Shown in pieces: positions 17,856 through 26,976 of a stretch of DNA of 56,461 nucleotides; positions within the stretch are counted from its first letter, which is position 1; every line of letters starts with the position of its first letter. The stretch is taken from the NCBI RefSeq assembly GCF_900103475.1, contig NZ_FNHG01000020.1, positions 5,001 to 61,461 on the forward strand, given 5' to 3'. The stretch comes from Maricaulis salignorans (GTDB taxonomy: Bacteria; Pseudomonadota; Alphaproteobacteria; Caulobacterales; Maricaulaceae). The position numbers and the translations under genes are program-made. A model generated the notes under the pieces. The model did no database searches, was not told the origin of the DNA, and was given only the letters and a program-made list of their open reading frames with translations.

Positions 17856-19784
17856 ATGGACCGGCGAGACTTTCTCACCAGCACGATCGCGGCCGGCGGC
17901 TTCGCGGCGGCCAGCTCCCTCCTGCCGGCCTGGGCGCAGAGCGCGGCACCGCTGACCAGCGCCGGCCTGCCCGCGCTTTCGGGCACGCGCTTTGACCTCA
18001 ATATCGGACGCACGCCGGTGACCATTGATGGCCGCGGCAGCCGGGCGGTAACGGTGAACGGGCATATGCCGGCCCCTGTGTTGCGCTGGCGCGAGGGTGA
18101 TGAGCTCACGCTCAATGTCACCAACGGGCTGGATGAGGACAGTTCGATTCACTGGCACGGCCTCTTGCTGCCCTTCCAGATGGATGGTGTGCCGGGCGTG
18201 ACCTTCCCCGGCATCGCACCGGGGGAGACCTTCCAGTACCGCTTCCCGGTCAGGCAGTCGGGCACTTACTGGTATCACTCCCATTCCGGCCTGCAGGAAC
18301 AGATGGGCCATTACGGCCCGATCATCATCGACCCGGCCGGCGAAGACCCGATCAGTTACGACCGTGAATACGTGCTGATGCTGGGCGACTGGACCTTTGA
18401 CGGCGCTCACACCGTCTTCAACCGGCTCAAACAGGTGCCGGACGTTTACAATGCCCAGCGCCGTACCCTGGTGGATTTCTTCCGTGATGCCCGCCGCGAA
18501 GGTCTCGACCAGGCCGTCGCCGAACGGGCGATGTGGGCGCGGATGCGGATGAGCATGACCGACATCTCAGACGTCACGGCGGCGGCCTATACTTATCTGA
18601 TCAATGGCCATGGCCCGCAGGATAACTGGACCGGTCTCTTCCATCCCGGCGAGCGCGTTCGGCTGCGTATTATCAATGCCTCGGCGATGACGATCTTCAA
18701 TCTGCGCATTCCCGGCCTGCCGATGACCGTGGTTCAGGCTGACGGTCTGCCGGTCCAGCCGGTTGAGACCGATGAGTTCCAGATCGGGGTTGCGGAAACC
18801 TATGACGTCATCGTCGAGCCGCGCGATGAGGCCTATACGGTGATGGCCGAGAGCATTGATCGCAGCGGCTATGTCCGCGCCACCCTGGCACCGCGCGCCG
18901 GCATGCAGGCAGACGTGCCGCCGCTGCGCGAGCGGCCGCTGCTCAGCATGCGTGATATGGGAATGGATCATTCCGCCATGGGCGGCGAGCACGCCGCGAT
19001 GGGCCATGATATGCCGGCGCCCGTTGATCATTCCACCATGGATCACGCCGCGATGGGGCATGCGATGCCGGAGGCCGCTGCCCCGATGGATCACGCGGCC
19101 ATGGGCCATGCGATGCCAGCGCCCGCAGCACCCATGGACCATGCCGCCATGGGTCATGGCACACCCGCTCCTGCGCCGGCGATGGATCATGCGGCTATGG
19201 GGCATGGCGCCGTGCCGATGGCCGGGATGGAGGCGCCGCTCACTCATGATCATCCCGCAGGCCCGGGCGTCGCGATGATGCCGGCCATGGTGTTCGACCG
19301 GTTGGGTGAGCGCGGGATTGGTCTGGCGGACGAGCCGCACCGGGTGCTGGTCTATACCCAGCTCAAGAGCCTGGAGCCCAATCCGGACCGGCGGCCGCCC
19401 GGGCGCGAGGTCGAGGTGCATCTGACCTCGAATATGGAACGCTATATGTGGTCCTTCGACGGGGCGGCCTTTTCGCCGGTCGTCGAGCCGATCGTCTTCC
19501 GGCACAATGAACGCCTGCGCCTGACGCTGGTGAATGACACGATGATGCCGCACCCGATCCATCTGCACGGCATGTTCTTCGACGTCGTCACCGGCGAGGA
19601 CGCCTACAAGCCACGCAAGCACACCATTATCGTCAAACCGGCCGAACGGCTGTCTGTTGATGTCACCGCCGATGCGCTGGGGGAGTGGGCGTTTCATTGC
19701 CATCTTCTCTTCCACATGCATGCCGGCATGATGCAGGTCGTTTCGGTCCGCCCCGGTCATGGAGGACATCATGATCATATCTAG
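17856..19784 (+). CDS. pcoA: CopA/PcoA-type multicopper oxidase
   Basis: 642 aa, periplasmic oxidase of copper-resistance systems. MDRRDFLT begins a twin-arginine signal, as expected for an enzyme folded with copper. Copper ligands: SIHWHGL about 99, YWYHSHSG about 138, PHPIHLHGMFF about 565 and the type 1 site HCHLLFHMHAGM about 613. Between the second and third cupredoxin domains lies a Met/His repeat region. The ATG at 17856 with AAGG upstream was chosen over 17829 because the RR motif then begins at residue 3. It overlaps copB by 14 bases. Confidence 0.94.
   Translation: MDRRDFLTSTIAAGGFAAASSLLPAWAQSAAPLTSAGLPALSGTRFDLNIGRTPVTIDGRGSRAVTVNGHMPAPVLRWREGDELTLNVTNGLDEDSSIHWHGLLLPFQMDGVPGVTFPGIAPGETFQYRFPVRQSGTYWYHSHSGLQEQMGHYGPIIIDPAGEDPISYDREYVLMLGDWTFDGAHTVFNRLKQVPDVYNAQRRTLVDFFRDARREGLDQAVAERAMWARMRMSMTDISDVTAAAYTYLINGHGPQDNWTGLFHPGERVRLRIINASAMTIFNLRIPGLPMTVVQADGLPVQPVETDEFQIGVAETYDVIVEPRDEAYTVMAESIDRSGYVRATLAPRAGMQADVPPLRERPLLSMRDMGMDHSAMGGEHAAMGHDMPAPVDHSTMDHAAMGHAMPEAAAPMDHAAMGHAMPAPAAPMDHAAMGHGTPAPAPAMDHAAMGHGAVPMAGMEAPLTHDHPAGPGVAMMPAMVFDRLGERGIGLADEPHRVLVYTQLKSLEPNPDRRPPGREVEVHLTSNMERYMWSFDGAAFSPVVEPIVFRHNERLRLTLVNDTMMPHPIHLHGMFFDVVTGEDAYKPRKHTIIVKPAERLSVDVTADALGEWAFHCHLLFHMHAGMMQVVSVRPGHGGHHDHI
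18958..19230 (+). repeat. Met/His-rich tandem repeats within the oxidase
   Basis: At least five copies of a MDHAAMGH-type unit separated by Pro/Ala linkers (MPAPAAP). Such repeats bind Cu(I)/Cu(II) in PcoA and CopA proteins. Copies are alike at the DNA level (GATCACGCGGCCATGGG and variants), which allows copy number change. Confidence 0.85.
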
Positions 19785-20544
19785 GCTTCTCGCTGCGGCG
19801 CTTCTGGCCCTCGCAATCCTGCCCGCTGCGCAGGCGCGTCAGGGCAATCCTGTCGATGCCGATCCGGCGCGAATGGCGGCGGCCCGAGCCCATATGTTTC
19901 ATGGCATGGAGGCCACGCATTCCATGGTGCTGGTCGACCGGTTCGAGCATCTCAGCGGCGGCGGCGATGACGCCATCCTGTGGGATGCACAGGGCTGGAT
20001 CGGCGGCGATGAGCGCAAGTTCTGGATCAAGACCGAGGGCGAATATTCTGTCGATGCATCGGAATTTGAATCGGTCCAGCTGCAGGCCCTCTATGGCCGC
20101 GCCATTTCGCCCAATTTCGATCTTCAATTCGGTCTGCGCCATGATTTCGAGCCTGGCCCGTCGACCAGCTATGCCGTCCTCGGTCTGCAGGGGCTGGCAC
20201 CCTACTGGTTCGAGGTCGATGCGGCGGCTTTCCTCAGCGATGCCGGCGATATGACGGCACGCATAGAGGCCGAATATGAGCTTCTCATCACCCAGCGTCT
20301 TGTGCTGCAATCGCGCGCCGAATTTCATTTCGCGGCTGGCGAGATCGACGAACATGATCTCGGTTCCGGACTGACAGAAACCGAGTTCGGCCTGCGTCTG
20401 CGCTATGAAATTCGCCGCGAATTCGCGCCCTATATCGGGATCGAATGGCATGATTTGCAGGGCGATACGGCCGATCTGGCGCGTTTGCACGGCGAGGCGG
20501 CCAGTGACCGCGTTATTGCCGTCGGCATCCGCTTCTGGTTTTAA
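19771..20544 (+). CDS. pcoB: CopB/PcoB-type outer membrane copper resistance protein
   Basis: 257 aa. A signal peptide (MIISRLLAAALLALAILPAAQA) precedes a mature beta-barrel protein with the family features DRFEHL, WDAQGWIGGD and the C-terminal YIGIEW...AVGIRFWF, ending in aromatic Phe as outer membrane barrels do. The His/Met-rich N-terminal region (MFHGMEATHSM) is short. The start at 19771 is preferred because GGAGG sits 5 bases upstream; the ATG at 19759 would leave none. It is translated from the same mRNA as the oxidase. Confidence 0.92.
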   Translation: MIISRLLAAALLALAILPAAQARQGNPVDADPARMAAARAHMFHGMEATHSMVLVDRFEHLSGGGDDAILWDAQGWIGGDERKFWIKTEGEYSVDASEFESVQLQALYGRAISPNFDLQFGLRHDFEPGPSTSYAVLGLQGLAPYWFEVDAAAFLSDAGDMTARIEAEYELLITQRLVLQSRAEFHFAAGEIDEHDLGSGLTETEFGLRLRYEIRREFAPYIGIEWHDLQGDTADLARLHGEAASDRVIAVGIRFWF

Positions 20545-20573
20545 CTCCGGCTTCGGCCAGGCGAGGGTATTTC

Positions 20574-21314
20574 ATGACGTCAGTTTTGCGTTGGACCGCA
20601 CGGATCCATAAATGGCTGGCGCTTCTGGTCGGCATCCAGATCGTACTCTGGGTCGCCGGCGGTGCGGTGATGAGCCTGCTGGACATTGATAATGTGCATG
20701 GCGACCAGAATGTGGCGCCGGTCCCGGTCATCGATCTTGAGCTGGCGAGTGCGATATCGCCGGCCGAGGCGGCCGGTCTCGCCGGGCTGTCCGGCGTGGT
20801 GAAGCGCGTGGAGTTGATGCCCTGGCTGGGGCGTGCCGTGTATCAGGTCGAGGATTATTTCGGCACCCGCCACCTGATCGATGCCCATAGTGGGGAACGA
20901 CTGACCCCGATCTCAGAAGCCACAGCAATCGCGCTGGCCGAGCAATTCCATCTCGGAGACCTGCCGGCGTCCTCGGCCGAATTGCTCGAGGCGTCAACGA
21001 CCGAATATCGTGGTGCGGACCTGCCCGCCTGGCGGGTCAATTTCGACGATGGCGACGGCACCAGCCTCTACTACGCCGTCAATACCGGCATGCTCACCAG
21101 CCGTCGCAATGATGAGTGGCGGCTGTTCGACTTCTTCTGGATGCTCCACATCATGGGCTATCAGGACCGCGATGATTTCAACACAATCTGGCTGCAGGCC
21201 TTCGCCCTGTTCAGCCTTGTGACCGTCTTCGCCGGTCTGCTCCTTCTCTTCATCAAGATGCGGCGCAGCCTGCTAGTCGCGCTGCGGCAGGAACAGGCGA
21301 AAACGCCAACATGA
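20574..21314 (+). CDS. PepSY domain membrane protein
   Basis: 246 aa. One membrane helix near the N-terminus (LALLVGIQIVLWVAGGAVMSL) and one near the C-terminus (LQAFALFSLVTVFAGLLLLFI) flank a periplasmic part with a PepSY-like fold (AEQFHLGD...YYAVNTGMLTSRRNDEWRLFDFFWMLH). Such proteins often accompany copper or iron systems as reductase-like or assembly partners. It is the last gene of the copper run, 29 bases after copB. Confidence 0.85.
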   Translation: MTSVLRWTARIHKWLALLVGIQIVLWVAGGAVMSLLDIDNVHGDQNVAPVPVIDLELASAISPAEAAGLAGLSGVVKRVELMPWLGRAVYQVEDYFGTRHLIDAHSGERLTPISEATAIALAEQFHLGDLPASSAELLEASTTEYRGADLPAWRVNFDDGDGTSLYYAVNTGMLTSRRNDEWRLFDFFWMLHIMGYQDRDDFNTIWLQAFALFSLVTVFAGLLLLFIKMRRSLLVALRQEQAKTPT

Positions 21315-21505
21315 ATGCCCGATGACCAGCTGTGCCCCGCAATGGCCCCATGCCGGACGGAATAACCTTAATTGATCCTTAAATCGCCGTAACCCGGCGC
21401 GGTTTCGACCCCACTTCCAAACGATAAGCGAAGTGTCTCCGGAGCACCGGGGATGATGATGGTGCTTCTGCCGATCGAAGCGCCGGGACAGCTGGGGCTG
21501 GGGTC

Positions 21506-22708
21506 ATGAAAGTTTCAATCGTTGCGGGCACGCGTCCGGAAGTTATCAAACTGGCGCCGGTTCGCGCCGCACTCCTGAATACGGCCAATCTCGAGCCGGA
21601 GTGGATTGCCACTGGCCAGCATGGTTCCCTGGCGGACCAGGCCCTGCAGGTCTTCGGCGTTACGCCTGATGCGCGGCTGGAGCTGGACTGGAATGGCAAG
21701 GCGCTGAGCAGTCTGACGAGCGCGTTGATCCGCGATCTCGGCGAGCAATTCGCCGCCAGCCGGCCCGATTTCGTTCTCGTCCAGGGTGATACGGCCTCGG
21801 CCTTTTCAGGCGCGATGGCCGCCTTTCTCAATGACATTCCCGTCGGCCATGTCGAGGCCGGGCTTCGCTCCGGCGATCTGCGCCACCCTTTCCCAGAGGA
21901 AGGCTTTCGCAAACTCATCTCCCCGATCGCCGATCTGCATTTCGCGCCGACCCGGGCCGCCGCCAGGAACCTGACCGATGAGGGGATCGCCAGCGAGAAG
22001 GTTCGCATGACCGGCAATACGGTGATCGACGCGGTCCAGATGGTCGGTTCGATGGAAATCCACCCGCAGGCGCTTGACCGCTTGCGTCCCGAGGAACGCC
22101 TCGTGCTGGTCACCCTGCACCGGCGCGAGAATTGGGATGATGGCGTGGCCGGCGTCTGTACGGCGATCAAGCTGCTGCGCAATCAATATCCGGATTTGCG
22201 CTTCGTCATCCCGGTGCATCTCAATCCGCGCGTGCGCGGCCCGATTGAAGCCCTGCTGGGCGATGAGGAACGCATCGACCTGGTCGAGCCGCTCGCCTAT
22301 CCCGCATTCGTCGCGGTGATGAAGCGCTCGCATCTCATCCTGTCTGATAGTGGCGGTGTCCAGGAAGAAGCGCCGAGCTTTGGTGTCCCCGTACTGGTGC
22401 TGCGCGACAAGACGGAACGCGGCGAAGCCGTCAAGGCCGGCGTTGCCCGTCTGGTCGGCTCACACACCGAAACCATTCTGACCAATGCCCGGCAATTGCT
22501 CGACAATCCGCGTGCCTATCGCCGTATGTCGCGCGCCGCCAATCCCTTTGGTGACGGCCATGCCGGCCGCCGCATCGCGCAGCTCGTCTCGGTTTTCCTC
22601 GGCGCTGGCCGCAAGCCGGACGCGCCGCAAGCCGCCTCCGGTCTGCAAGCGCTGAGATCGGCGGTGCTCCCGGTCCAGGACGCGACACGCGTCAAGGTCG
22701 AGGCTTGA
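21506..22708 (+). CDS. wecB: UDP-N-acetylglucosamine 2-epimerase (non-hydrolysing)
   Basis: 400 aa. It interconverts UDP-GlcNAc and UDP-ManNAc. Family residues are visible: GTRPEVIKLAP at the N-terminus, VQGDTAS, GHVEAGLRS, PFPEEGFRK, TLHRRENW about residue 207 and SDSGGVQEEAP about 281. The C-terminal 30 residues beyond the fold are low in complexity. The stop is 4 bases before nfrB, so the epimerase probably supplies UDP-ManNAc to that glycosyltransferase and not to a general lipid-linked pathway. Confidence 0.94.
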   Translation: MKVSIVAGTRPEVIKLAPVRAALLNTANLEPEWIATGQHGSLADQALQVFGVTPDARLELDWNGKALSSLTSALIRDLGEQFAASRPDFVLVQGDTASAFSGAMAAFLNDIPVGHVEAGLRSGDLRHPFPEEGFRKLISPIADLHFAPTRAAARNLTDEGIASEKVRMTGNTVIDAVQMVGSMEIHPQALDRLRPEERLVLVTLHRRENWDDGVAGVCTAIKLLRNQYPDLRFVIPVHLNPRVRGPIEALLGDEERIDLVEPLAYPAFVAVMKRSHLILSDSGGVQEEAPSFGVPVLVLRDKTERGEAVKAGVARLVGSHTETILTNARQLLDNPRAYRRMSRAANPFGDGHAGRRIAQLVSVFLGAGRKPDAPQAASGLQALRSAVLPVQDATRVKVEA

Positions 22709-22712
22709 GTTC

Positions 22713-24908
22713 GTGGAGGGCTGGGGCGAAATACTAGCGGCAATCCAGGCTTTCGGGGCAAGCACCTGGCTGTCTGTGGCCGACTGGGCGCTGGGGCTGG
22801 ATGGCGCCACAATGGCCCGAATCTACTGGACCGGCCTGAGCTGGGCGACGATCTATGCCGCCATTGCGATCTTCATATCCTCGACCGATGACGCCTTTCT
22901 CGACCTGTATTTCTGGGTTCTGCAGGGCCAGCGCGTCCTGACGCGGCCCTTCCGCTTTGTGCCCAGCACCAAGACCATCATGGAGGCACCGGAAAAGCGC
23001 CTCGCCATCATGGTGCCAGCCTGGCAGGAGAGTGATGTCATCGCGCGCATGTTGATGAATACGCTGACCTCGCTGGAATACAGCAATTACGACATCTTTG
23101 TCGGCTGCTATCCCAATGACCCCGACACGATCGAGGAAGTCGACCGCATCGCGCGCCAGCACAAACAGGTCGTGCGCGCCATGGTTGGCCATCCCGGGCC
23201 GACCTCGAAGGCCGATTGTCTCAACTGGATGATCCAGAACATCTTCGCGCATGAGAAGAAGGCCGGCGTGCATTACGACGCTTTCGCGATGCAGGATTCC
23301 GAAGACGTCATCCACCCGCTCTCCTTCAAGGTGGTCAATGCCTATCTCGACCGTTCCGACATGGTGCAGCTGCCCGTGCTCTCCATGCCGCGCAAATGGA
23401 ATGAGCTGATCCCCTGCCATTACATGGACGAGTTTGCCGAATGGCATGGCAAGGACCTGATCGCGCGCTCGGCGATGACGCGGCTTGTGCCCTCGGCCGG
23501 CGTCGCGACCTCGTTCTCGCGCTGGTGTATCGAACTGTTATGCCAGGAGCGCGACAACCAGCCCTTCAACACTGACAGCCTGACCGAAGACTATGATGTC
23601 GGCCACCGTCTGTTCCAGGCCGGGCTGAAATCGGAATTCGTCCGCTTCTGGGCCAAAGTCCCGGTCGGCGAGATCAAGCGCCGCCATGGCAGTGGGATGC
23701 GCACGATCTATCGCCGCGAACTGGTCGGCACGCGGGAATATTTCCCGGATAATCTGTCGGTCTCGGTGAAGCAGAAATCGCGCTGGATGCTGGGGATTTC
23801 CTATCTCGGCTGGAAACAGCTGGGCTGGATCGGACCCTTCTCCCACCGCTATTTCCTGTATCGCGACCGCAAGGCGATCTGGACCGCACCGACCGGCATG
23901 CTGGCCTATGCGATTGTCTTCCAGTGGGCGCTCTACTGGATTGTCACCAAGCTGGTGCCATCGGTGGGGACTTTGCCTCCGCTGATCGATCCGAATAGCT
24001 GGGTCTGGACGCTGGTGATGATCAACTTCCTCTTCCTGATCAATCGCGTCGTTCATCGTGTGATATTCACGGCATCGGCTCATGGTCTCAAACACGCCAT
24101 CCTGTCGCCGATCCGCATGGTGGTCGGCAATTATGTCGGCTTCCTCGCCTCGATGCGCGCCGCGCGCCGCTTCGCCGTCCATATGGTCACCGGCGAGCGC
24201 ATCACCTGGGACAAGACGATGCATGCCTATCCGTCGATGGCGGAGATCAGCGGACAGGGCAATACGCTCGGCGACGCGCTTAAATTCTACGGCATCATCA
24301 ATGACGCCACGCTCGTCGCGGCCGAAGCCGAAGCTTCCGCTGCCGGCATTGGTCTGGCGACGGTGCTGGTCAAGGCCGGTCACGCGACCGAAGAGGAAAT
24401 CGCCACGGCCTGGAGCGAGGTTTCGCGCTATCCGGTCGAAGCCTTCGACCCCTTGCAGGTCGCCGAGGATGTGCGTGACAGCATCGATCTCGCTCTGGCC
24501 CGCAAATTCGGCGTCTTCCCGCTTGCCTCGTCGCGTGCCGGTCTCAAACTGGCGCTCGCCGAACCGCTGGACGAGGCCGCCGAGGCCGCGCTCCGGACGG
24601 CGCTCAAGCCCGATCTCAGCTTCGTGGTCGCGCCGGCCAGCGATGTGACTTTCGGCCTGCGTTTTGCCTGGGACCGGACCGCGCTGGAACCTGATCTGCG
24701 CGCGGCGCGAATCCTGAAGCGCCTGGCCCTGGCCGATGACGAACAGATTGCGGCCATCTGGATGGGGATTCGCCGGGTCAGCGCGGCGGGCGAGGCTCCG
24801 TTCGATTTCATCAGAATAGCCCGGGAATCGGGCATAGTGTCGGATGCGGATTGGAAGATCCTCGTCGACAGCCAACCGGAACTCGCTTCCGGCGCCATCG
24901 CGCCCTGA
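22713..24908 (+). CDS. nfrB: NfrB-like inner membrane glycosyltransferase with C-terminal MshEN (c-di-GMP) domain
   Basis: 731 aa from a GTG. An N-terminal membrane segment is followed by a GT2 domain: IMVPAWQESDVI near 95, QDSED about 194, TEDYDVGHRL about 290 and KQKSRW (QxxRW) about 353, typical of processive enzymes. Three further hydrophobic segments lie at about 395-480. From about 517 a tandem MshEN-type module follows (LGDALKFYGIINDATL, then LATVLVKAGHATEEEI), the domain that binds c-di-GMP in MshE and in E. coli NfrB. It is expected to polymerise or transfer ManNAc across the membrane on a c-di-GMP signal. Start uncertain; an internal Met34 is an alternative. Confidence 0.88.
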   Translation: MEGWGEILAAIQAFGASTWLSVADWALGLDGATMARIYWTGLSWATIYAAIAIFISSTDDAFLDLYFWVLQGQRVLTRPFRFVPSTKTIMEAPEKRLAIMVPAWQESDVIARMLMNTLTSLEYSNYDIFVGCYPNDPDTIEEVDRIARQHKQVVRAMVGHPGPTSKADCLNWMIQNIFAHEKKAGVHYDAFAMQDSEDVIHPLSFKVVNAYLDRSDMVQLPVLSMPRKWNELIPCHYMDEFAEWHGKDLIARSAMTRLVPSAGVATSFSRWCIELLCQERDNQPFNTDSLTEDYDVGHRLFQAGLKSEFVRFWAKVPVGEIKRRHGSGMRTIYRRELVGTREYFPDNLSVSVKQKSRWMLGISYLGWKQLGWIGPFSHRYFLYRDRKAIWTAPTGMLAYAIVFQWALYWIVTKLVPSVGTLPPLIDPNSWVWTLVMINFLFLINRVVHRVIFTASAHGLKHAILSPIRMVVGNYVGFLASMRAARRFAVHMVTGERITWDKTMHAYPSMAEISGQGNTLGDALKFYGIINDATLVAAEAEASAAGIGLATVLVKAGHATEEEIATAWSEVSRYPVEAFDPLQVAEDVRDSIDLALARKFGVFPLASSRAGLKLALAEPLDEAAEAALRTALKPDLSFVVAPASDVTFGLRFAWDRTALEPDLRAARILKRLALADDEQIAAIWMGIRRVSAAGEAPFDFIRIARESGIVSDADWKILVDSQPELASGAIAP

Positions 24909-24926
24909 GCGGAAAGGAAGCATGTC

Positions 24927-26639
24927 ATGTCTGCCAAAATGAAATCCAGAGGCCGCGGCCGCTTTACCCGTACCGCCATGCTGCTCGGGGCTTCGGCTGC
25001 CGCGCTCGGCTGGGTCACGACGGCGGGAGCTGATCTGAGCCCTGAAGAGATTGCTTCGGCCCGCGATCATGCCTTCCAGCTCAACGCGCAGGGGCGGTGC
25101 AGCGAAGCCATGCCGATCTGGGAAGAGCTCGGTTCCGTGCTCGGCCGCGCCAGCGACTATCTCGATGCCGCCAATTGCGCCATCGAAACCGGCGACAGCG
25201 CCCGTGCCGTCAGCGATTTGTGGGAGGTGGTCCGCCGCCGCGATCAACTCGACACCGGGCAACAACTCTTCGCGCTGCGTTCGCTGGGGTATCAGGCCGA
25301 AGCGCAAGGCGATTGGGACCGCTCCCTGATCGGCTGGGATTATGCCGCCCAATTGAGCAATGCGCCGTCGGATAAGCTGCAGGCCGCGCGCGCCGCTCGT
25401 CTCAGCGGCCGTATCGGCGATGCCCAGTCCCGCCTGTGGCAAGTGCGCCCGGGTGAATTCCAGGGCCTGCAGCTGGCTCAATATTACGACGAACAAGCCC
25501 AGGTGCTGCGCGAAAGCCAGCCGGGCATGGCGGCGCAATACATGGCGCGCGCCATCGCGATTGATGACCAGACATGGCGCCGTTTCGATCATGGTTTGAT
25601 GTTGCAGGCCGCCGGTGAACCGCGCGCCGCGATCGGTGAGTTCCGCGCCGTTCTGGCGCAGGACCCGGCCAATACCGATGTCCGGCTCTCGCTGGCCTAT
25701 GCGCTGCGCGGCATTGGCGCCAATGCCGAGGCGGCGGATCATTTCGGTCAGGTGATCGCGCTCCAGCCCGGCAATGCCGGCATTCTCGAGGACCAGGCCT
25801 ATGCCTATAAGGATGCCGGTCAGGAGGCTGAGGCCGCTGCGGCCTTCATCGGCGTGATCGACCTTCTCCAGGCCCAGGGCGGCGATGCCGAACATCTCTA
25901 CCGCGTCCGCCGCGAAGTCACTGAACTGGAACGCCGCACATCGGGCTTTATTTACACCAGCTATCGCAATGAGGGCGTGAGCCTCTCGGGTGGGCTGCAG
26001 GACAGTGTCAGCTCGTCCTCGATCGGCGCCGAATTCACCTGGCGCCCCGACGCGCTGTATGAAAACGGCCGCGGCATCACTCTGTTCGCGCGCGGTTATG
26101 CCGGCATGGAGCCGGGCAGTTACAGCCTCGATAGTGATAGCGGCCAGCTCGGATTTGGCGCCCGCTGGAAGCCCTTCCAGTCGGTCGATTTCAACCTGTC
26201 CGGTGAGCGTCTCGTGGCGCTGGGGGATAATGCCCGCGATGACTGGCTCTTGCGCGCCAGCTATGGCTGGACCAATGGCTATGACTGGCGGCCCGAAGCG
26301 GCGAGCTGGAATTATACCAGCGTCTATGCCGATCTCGCCTATATCCCCGGCGATAACGAATATTTCGGCGCCTATGCGCAAGTGCGCCAGGGCCGCCGTT
26401 TCCGCACCGCCGAAGGCTGGACCGTCACGCCCTATGTCACCGCCATTGCCCAGTATTCCGACGACCAGTATGGCAGCCAGGACCGGTTCGAAGCCGGGCC
26501 GGGGATTTCGGTTTCGCACTGGTTCGACAGTGATGATTATCATGCCTATCGTCGCCGCGTCGATTTCGACGTCGAATATCTCTATGATTTCGATACCGGT
26601 GGCGATGCGCTGATGGCGCGGGTGGTGTTCAGCTTCTAG
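24927..26639 (+). CDS. nfrA: NfrA-like outer membrane protein (TPR plus beta-barrel)
   Basis: 570 aa. A signal peptide ends near TTAGA about residue 36. TPR-like helices follow (about 45-320; for example PANTDVRLSLAYALRGIGANAEAA is in this part), then a beta-barrel of alternating aromatic strands ending in MARVVFSF. E. coli NfrA, the phage N4 receptor, has the same order of parts but is near 990 aa, so this is a compact form. It should carry the NfrB-made glycan across the outer membrane. GGAAAGGAAG ends 6 bases before the ATG at 24927. Confidence 0.82.
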   Translation: MSAKMKSRGRGRFTRTAMLLGASAAALGWVTTAGADLSPEEIASARDHAFQLNAQGRCSEAMPIWEELGSVLGRASDYLDAANCAIETGDSARAVSDLWEVVRRRDQLDTGQQLFALRSLGYQAEAQGDWDRSLIGWDYAAQLSNAPSDKLQAARAARLSGRIGDAQSRLWQVRPGEFQGLQLAQYYDEQAQVLRESQPGMAAQYMARAIAIDDQTWRRFDHGLMLQAAGEPRAAIGEFRAVLAQDPANTDVRLSLAYALRGIGANAEAADHFGQVIALQPGNAGILEDQAYAYKDAGQEAEAAAAFIGVIDLLQAQGGDAEHLYRVRREVTELERRTSGFIYTSYRNEGVSLSGGLQDSVSSSSIGAEFTWRPDALYENGRGITLFARGYAGMEPGSYSLDSDSGQLGFGARWKPFQSVDFNLSGERLVALGDNARDDWLLRASYGWTNGYDWRPEAASWNYTSVYADLAYIPGDNEYFGAYAQVRQGRRFRTAEGWTVTPYVTAIAQYSDDQYGSQDRFEAGPGISVSHWFDSDDYHAYRRRVDFDVEYLYDFDTGGDALMARVVFSF

Positions 26640-26661
26640 GGGCTGGCGAAATGCGCTCATA

Positions 26662-26697
26662 GTATGATTTTGGTCATACGGCGGGGCGTGGTAATCT
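26662..26697 (+). promoter_or_regulatory. Promoter and candidate ParD operator
   Basis: GTATGA (26662-26667) and TCATAC (26674-26679) form an inverted repeat overlapping a -35-like TTGGTC (26670-26675); TAATCT (26692-26697) is a -10 at 16 bp. ParD antitoxins repress their own promoters at such sites. Confidence 0.6.
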
Positions 26698-26718
26698 CTG
26701 TCGAGAGGAGCCGCACCC

Positions 26719-26976
26719 ATGACGATGCTGCGCAAGACAATCACTATCCCGGATGCGATGGAAAGCTGGATCAAAATCCGGATTAAATCGGGCCATTACG
26801 CCAATGACAGCGAGTATATGCGCGATCTGATCCGCCGCGATCAGGAACGCCATGCTGCCGAGAACCAACTGCGCGATATCGTTCAGGAAAGCCTGCAGAG
26901 CGGGATCAGCGACAGCGGTCCCGCCGAAATCAAGGCGCGGGTCGAAAACCGGTTGAAGGCCGATGGCCGGCTATAG
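26719..26976 (+). CDS. parD: Type II antitoxin, ParD family
   Basis: 85 aa. The N-terminal ribbon-helix-helix is clear: KTITIPDAMESWIKIRIKSGHYANDSEYMRDLIRRDQER. The C-terminal half is the flexible part that wraps the toxin. GAGGAG 9 bases before the ATG at 26719 supports this start. The gene overlaps parE by 14 bases, so the pair is translated together. Confidence 0.93.
   Translation: MTMLRKTITIPDAMESWIKIRIKSGHYANDSEYMRDLIRRDQERHAAENQLRDIVQESLQSGISDSGPAEIKARVENRLKADGRL

Noticed and set aside
23538-26774. 1078-codon minus-strand ORF opposite nfrB and nfrA
   Set aside because: It lies entirely antisense to two clear genes in a GC-rich genome, where long antisense frames arise by codon bias; its translation has no recognised domain.
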